Shown here in pieces: positions 4,788 through 5,613 of a DNA stretch of 5,613 nucleotides. The position numbers and the translations under genes were made by a program. The stretch comes from Friedmanniella sp. (lineage in GTDB: Bacteria; Actinomycetota; Actinomycetes; Propionibacteriales; Propionibacteriaceae): NCBI GenBank assembly GCA_025964935.1, contig JAOPXW010000108.1:1-5613 (forward strand), given 5' to 3'. Positions within the stretch are counted from its first letter, which is position 1. Every line of letters begins with the position of its first letter. The notes below the pieces were generated by a model. It made no database searches. It worked only from the letters and a program-made list of their open reading frames with translations, and was not told the DNA's origin.

Positions 4788-5613
4788 ATGAGCAGCAACA
4801 CCAGCATGACCCCCGCCATGACGACCCAGCAGCAGGCCGTGGCCCGCCGCGCCGTCATCGCCTCCTCCATGGGCAACGCCCTGGAGTGGTTCGACATCAT
4901 CGTGTACGCCTCGTTCGCGGTGGTGATCAGCAAGCTGTTCTTCCCCGCCGCCGACGGGGTGACGGGGCTGCTGTTCACCTTCGGGGCGTTCGCCACCTCC
5001 TACCTGATCCGCCCGCTCGGTGCCCTGGTCCTCGGCTCGTACGCCGACCGCTCCGGCCGCAAGAACGCGCTGACCCTGACCATCGCCCTGATGACCGTGG
5101 GCACCGCGATCATGGCTCTGGCTCCGACGGCGGCGATGATCGGTCCGGCCGCGGGACTGGTCATCCTCGCCTCGCGGCTGCTGCAGGGCTTCTCGGCCGG
5201 CGGGGAGTTCGGCACCGCCACCACGTTCCTGGTCGAGAACGCGCCGCAGCGGAAGGCGTTCTACGCCTCCTGGCAGGTCGCGACCCAGGGGGCGGCGATG
5301 CTGCTGGCCTCGGCGTTCGGCTTCGGTCTGAACGTCTTCCTCTCGCCCGAGCAGCTCAGCAGCTGGGGGTGGCGGGTGCCCTTCTTCTTCGGCCTGCTGG
5401 TCGGGCCGGTCGGCCTGTGGATCCGGCTGAAGATGGACGAGACCCCGGAGTTCCTGGAGGCGGAGAAGGTCAAGTCCCCGGTCGTGCGCACCCTGGTCGA
5501 CCACACCGGTCGGGTGCTGAGCGCGGCCGCCGCGGTCGGGTTGGCCTCGATCTCGGTCTACCTGATCCTCTACATGCCGACGTTCGCGGTCAGCAATCTC
5601 CACCTGCCCCGCT
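4788..5613 (+). CDS. MFS transporter of the metabolite:H+ symporter (MHS) family, 3' end outside window
   Basis: Inner-membrane proton symporter, 275 residues visible of an expected 420-450; the frame is open to the window end. MHS hallmarks appear in order: GNALEWFDIIVYASFA in TM1 (29-44); the MFS loop motif RPLGALVLGSYADRSGRK between TM2 and TM3 (75-92); SRLLQGFSAGGEFGTATTFL in TM4 (129-148); FYASWQVATQ leading into TM5 (158-167); and WGWRVPFFFGLL at TM6 (193-204) with the ETPEF signature at 218-222. Six transmembrane helices are complete, and a seventh begins near 243. Phrases such as SPEQLSSWGWRVPFF resemble citrate and 2-oxoglutarate permeases (CitA, KgtP), so an organic acid or acyl-amino acid is a reasonable substrate guess, not a demonstrated one. 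It starts one base after the deacylase stop with a good ribosome binding site, so the two are co-expressed and the transporter probably imports the deacylase's substrate. Confidence 0.92.
   Translation, partial: MSSNTSMTPAMTTQQQAVARRAVIASSMGNALEWFDIIVYASFAVVISKLFFPAADGVTGLLFTFGAFATSYLIRPLGALVLGSYADRSGRKNALTLTIALMTVGTAIMALAPTAAMIGPAAGLVILASRLLQGFSAGGEFGTATTFLVENAPQRKAFYASWQVATQGAAMLLASAFGFGLNVFLSPEQLSSWGWRVPFFFGLLVGPVGLWIRLKMDETPEFLEAEKVKSPVVRTLVDHTGRVLSAAAAVGLASISVYLILYMPTFAVSNLHLPR

Noticed and set aside
4743..5603. Minus-strand open frame opposite the transporter
   Set aside because: The + strand shows an unbroken MHS transporter with all signature motifs and a coupled start. The antisense frame is Arg/Gly/Gln-rich with no recognisable domain.

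Overview
The window looks like chromosomal DNA of a high-GC actinobacterium, most likely a Streptomyces or Kitasatospora relative. The signs are very GC-rich sequence with strong G/C bias at third codon positions, a secreted trypsin-like protease with a Streptomyces-style pro-region, a short actinobacterial lipoprotein, and stem-loop terminators mostly without long T-tracts. The genus cannot be fixed from the sequence alone. There is no RNA gene, insertion sequence, phage module or CRISPR array.

Layout, left to right. (1) The nearly complete 3' part of an RpiB/LacAB-type sugar-phosphate isomerase gene (+, to 475), followed by two stem-loops, the second a strong terminator capped by C(UUCG)G. 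(2) A gene-poor, G-rich stretch of about 365 bases (476-839) with degenerate repeats and possible alternative hairpins, leading to a secreted serine protease (+, 840-1973) with its own 16-bp terminator. (3) A small predicted lipoprotein (+, 2121-2621), possibly read from an ECF-sigma-like promoter. (4) A convergent gene (-, 2685 to about 3512) encoding a DUF1353 domain joined to membrane segments. It shares with the lipoprotein gene a large bidirectional terminator whose arms overlap both 3' ends. (5) A short divergent control region (about 3513-3601), then a two-gene operon (+): an ArgE-like M20 metallopeptidase (3602-4786) and, one base after its stop, an MHS-family major facilitator transporter (4788 onward, cut by the window end).

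The genes form at least four independent transcription units, separated by visible terminators or by strand changes. The clearest functional unit is the deacylase-transporter pair, which suggests uptake and hydrolysis of an N-acylated amino acid or similar carboxylate (inference). The protease and the lipoprotein are both exported but separated by a terminator, so joint function is not indicated.

I found no convincing new multi-gene system. The items most worth a second look are the shared convergent terminator, the DUF1353-membrane protein, the isomerase with an altered active site, the deacylase-transporter operon, and the structured G-rich leader upstream of the protease.
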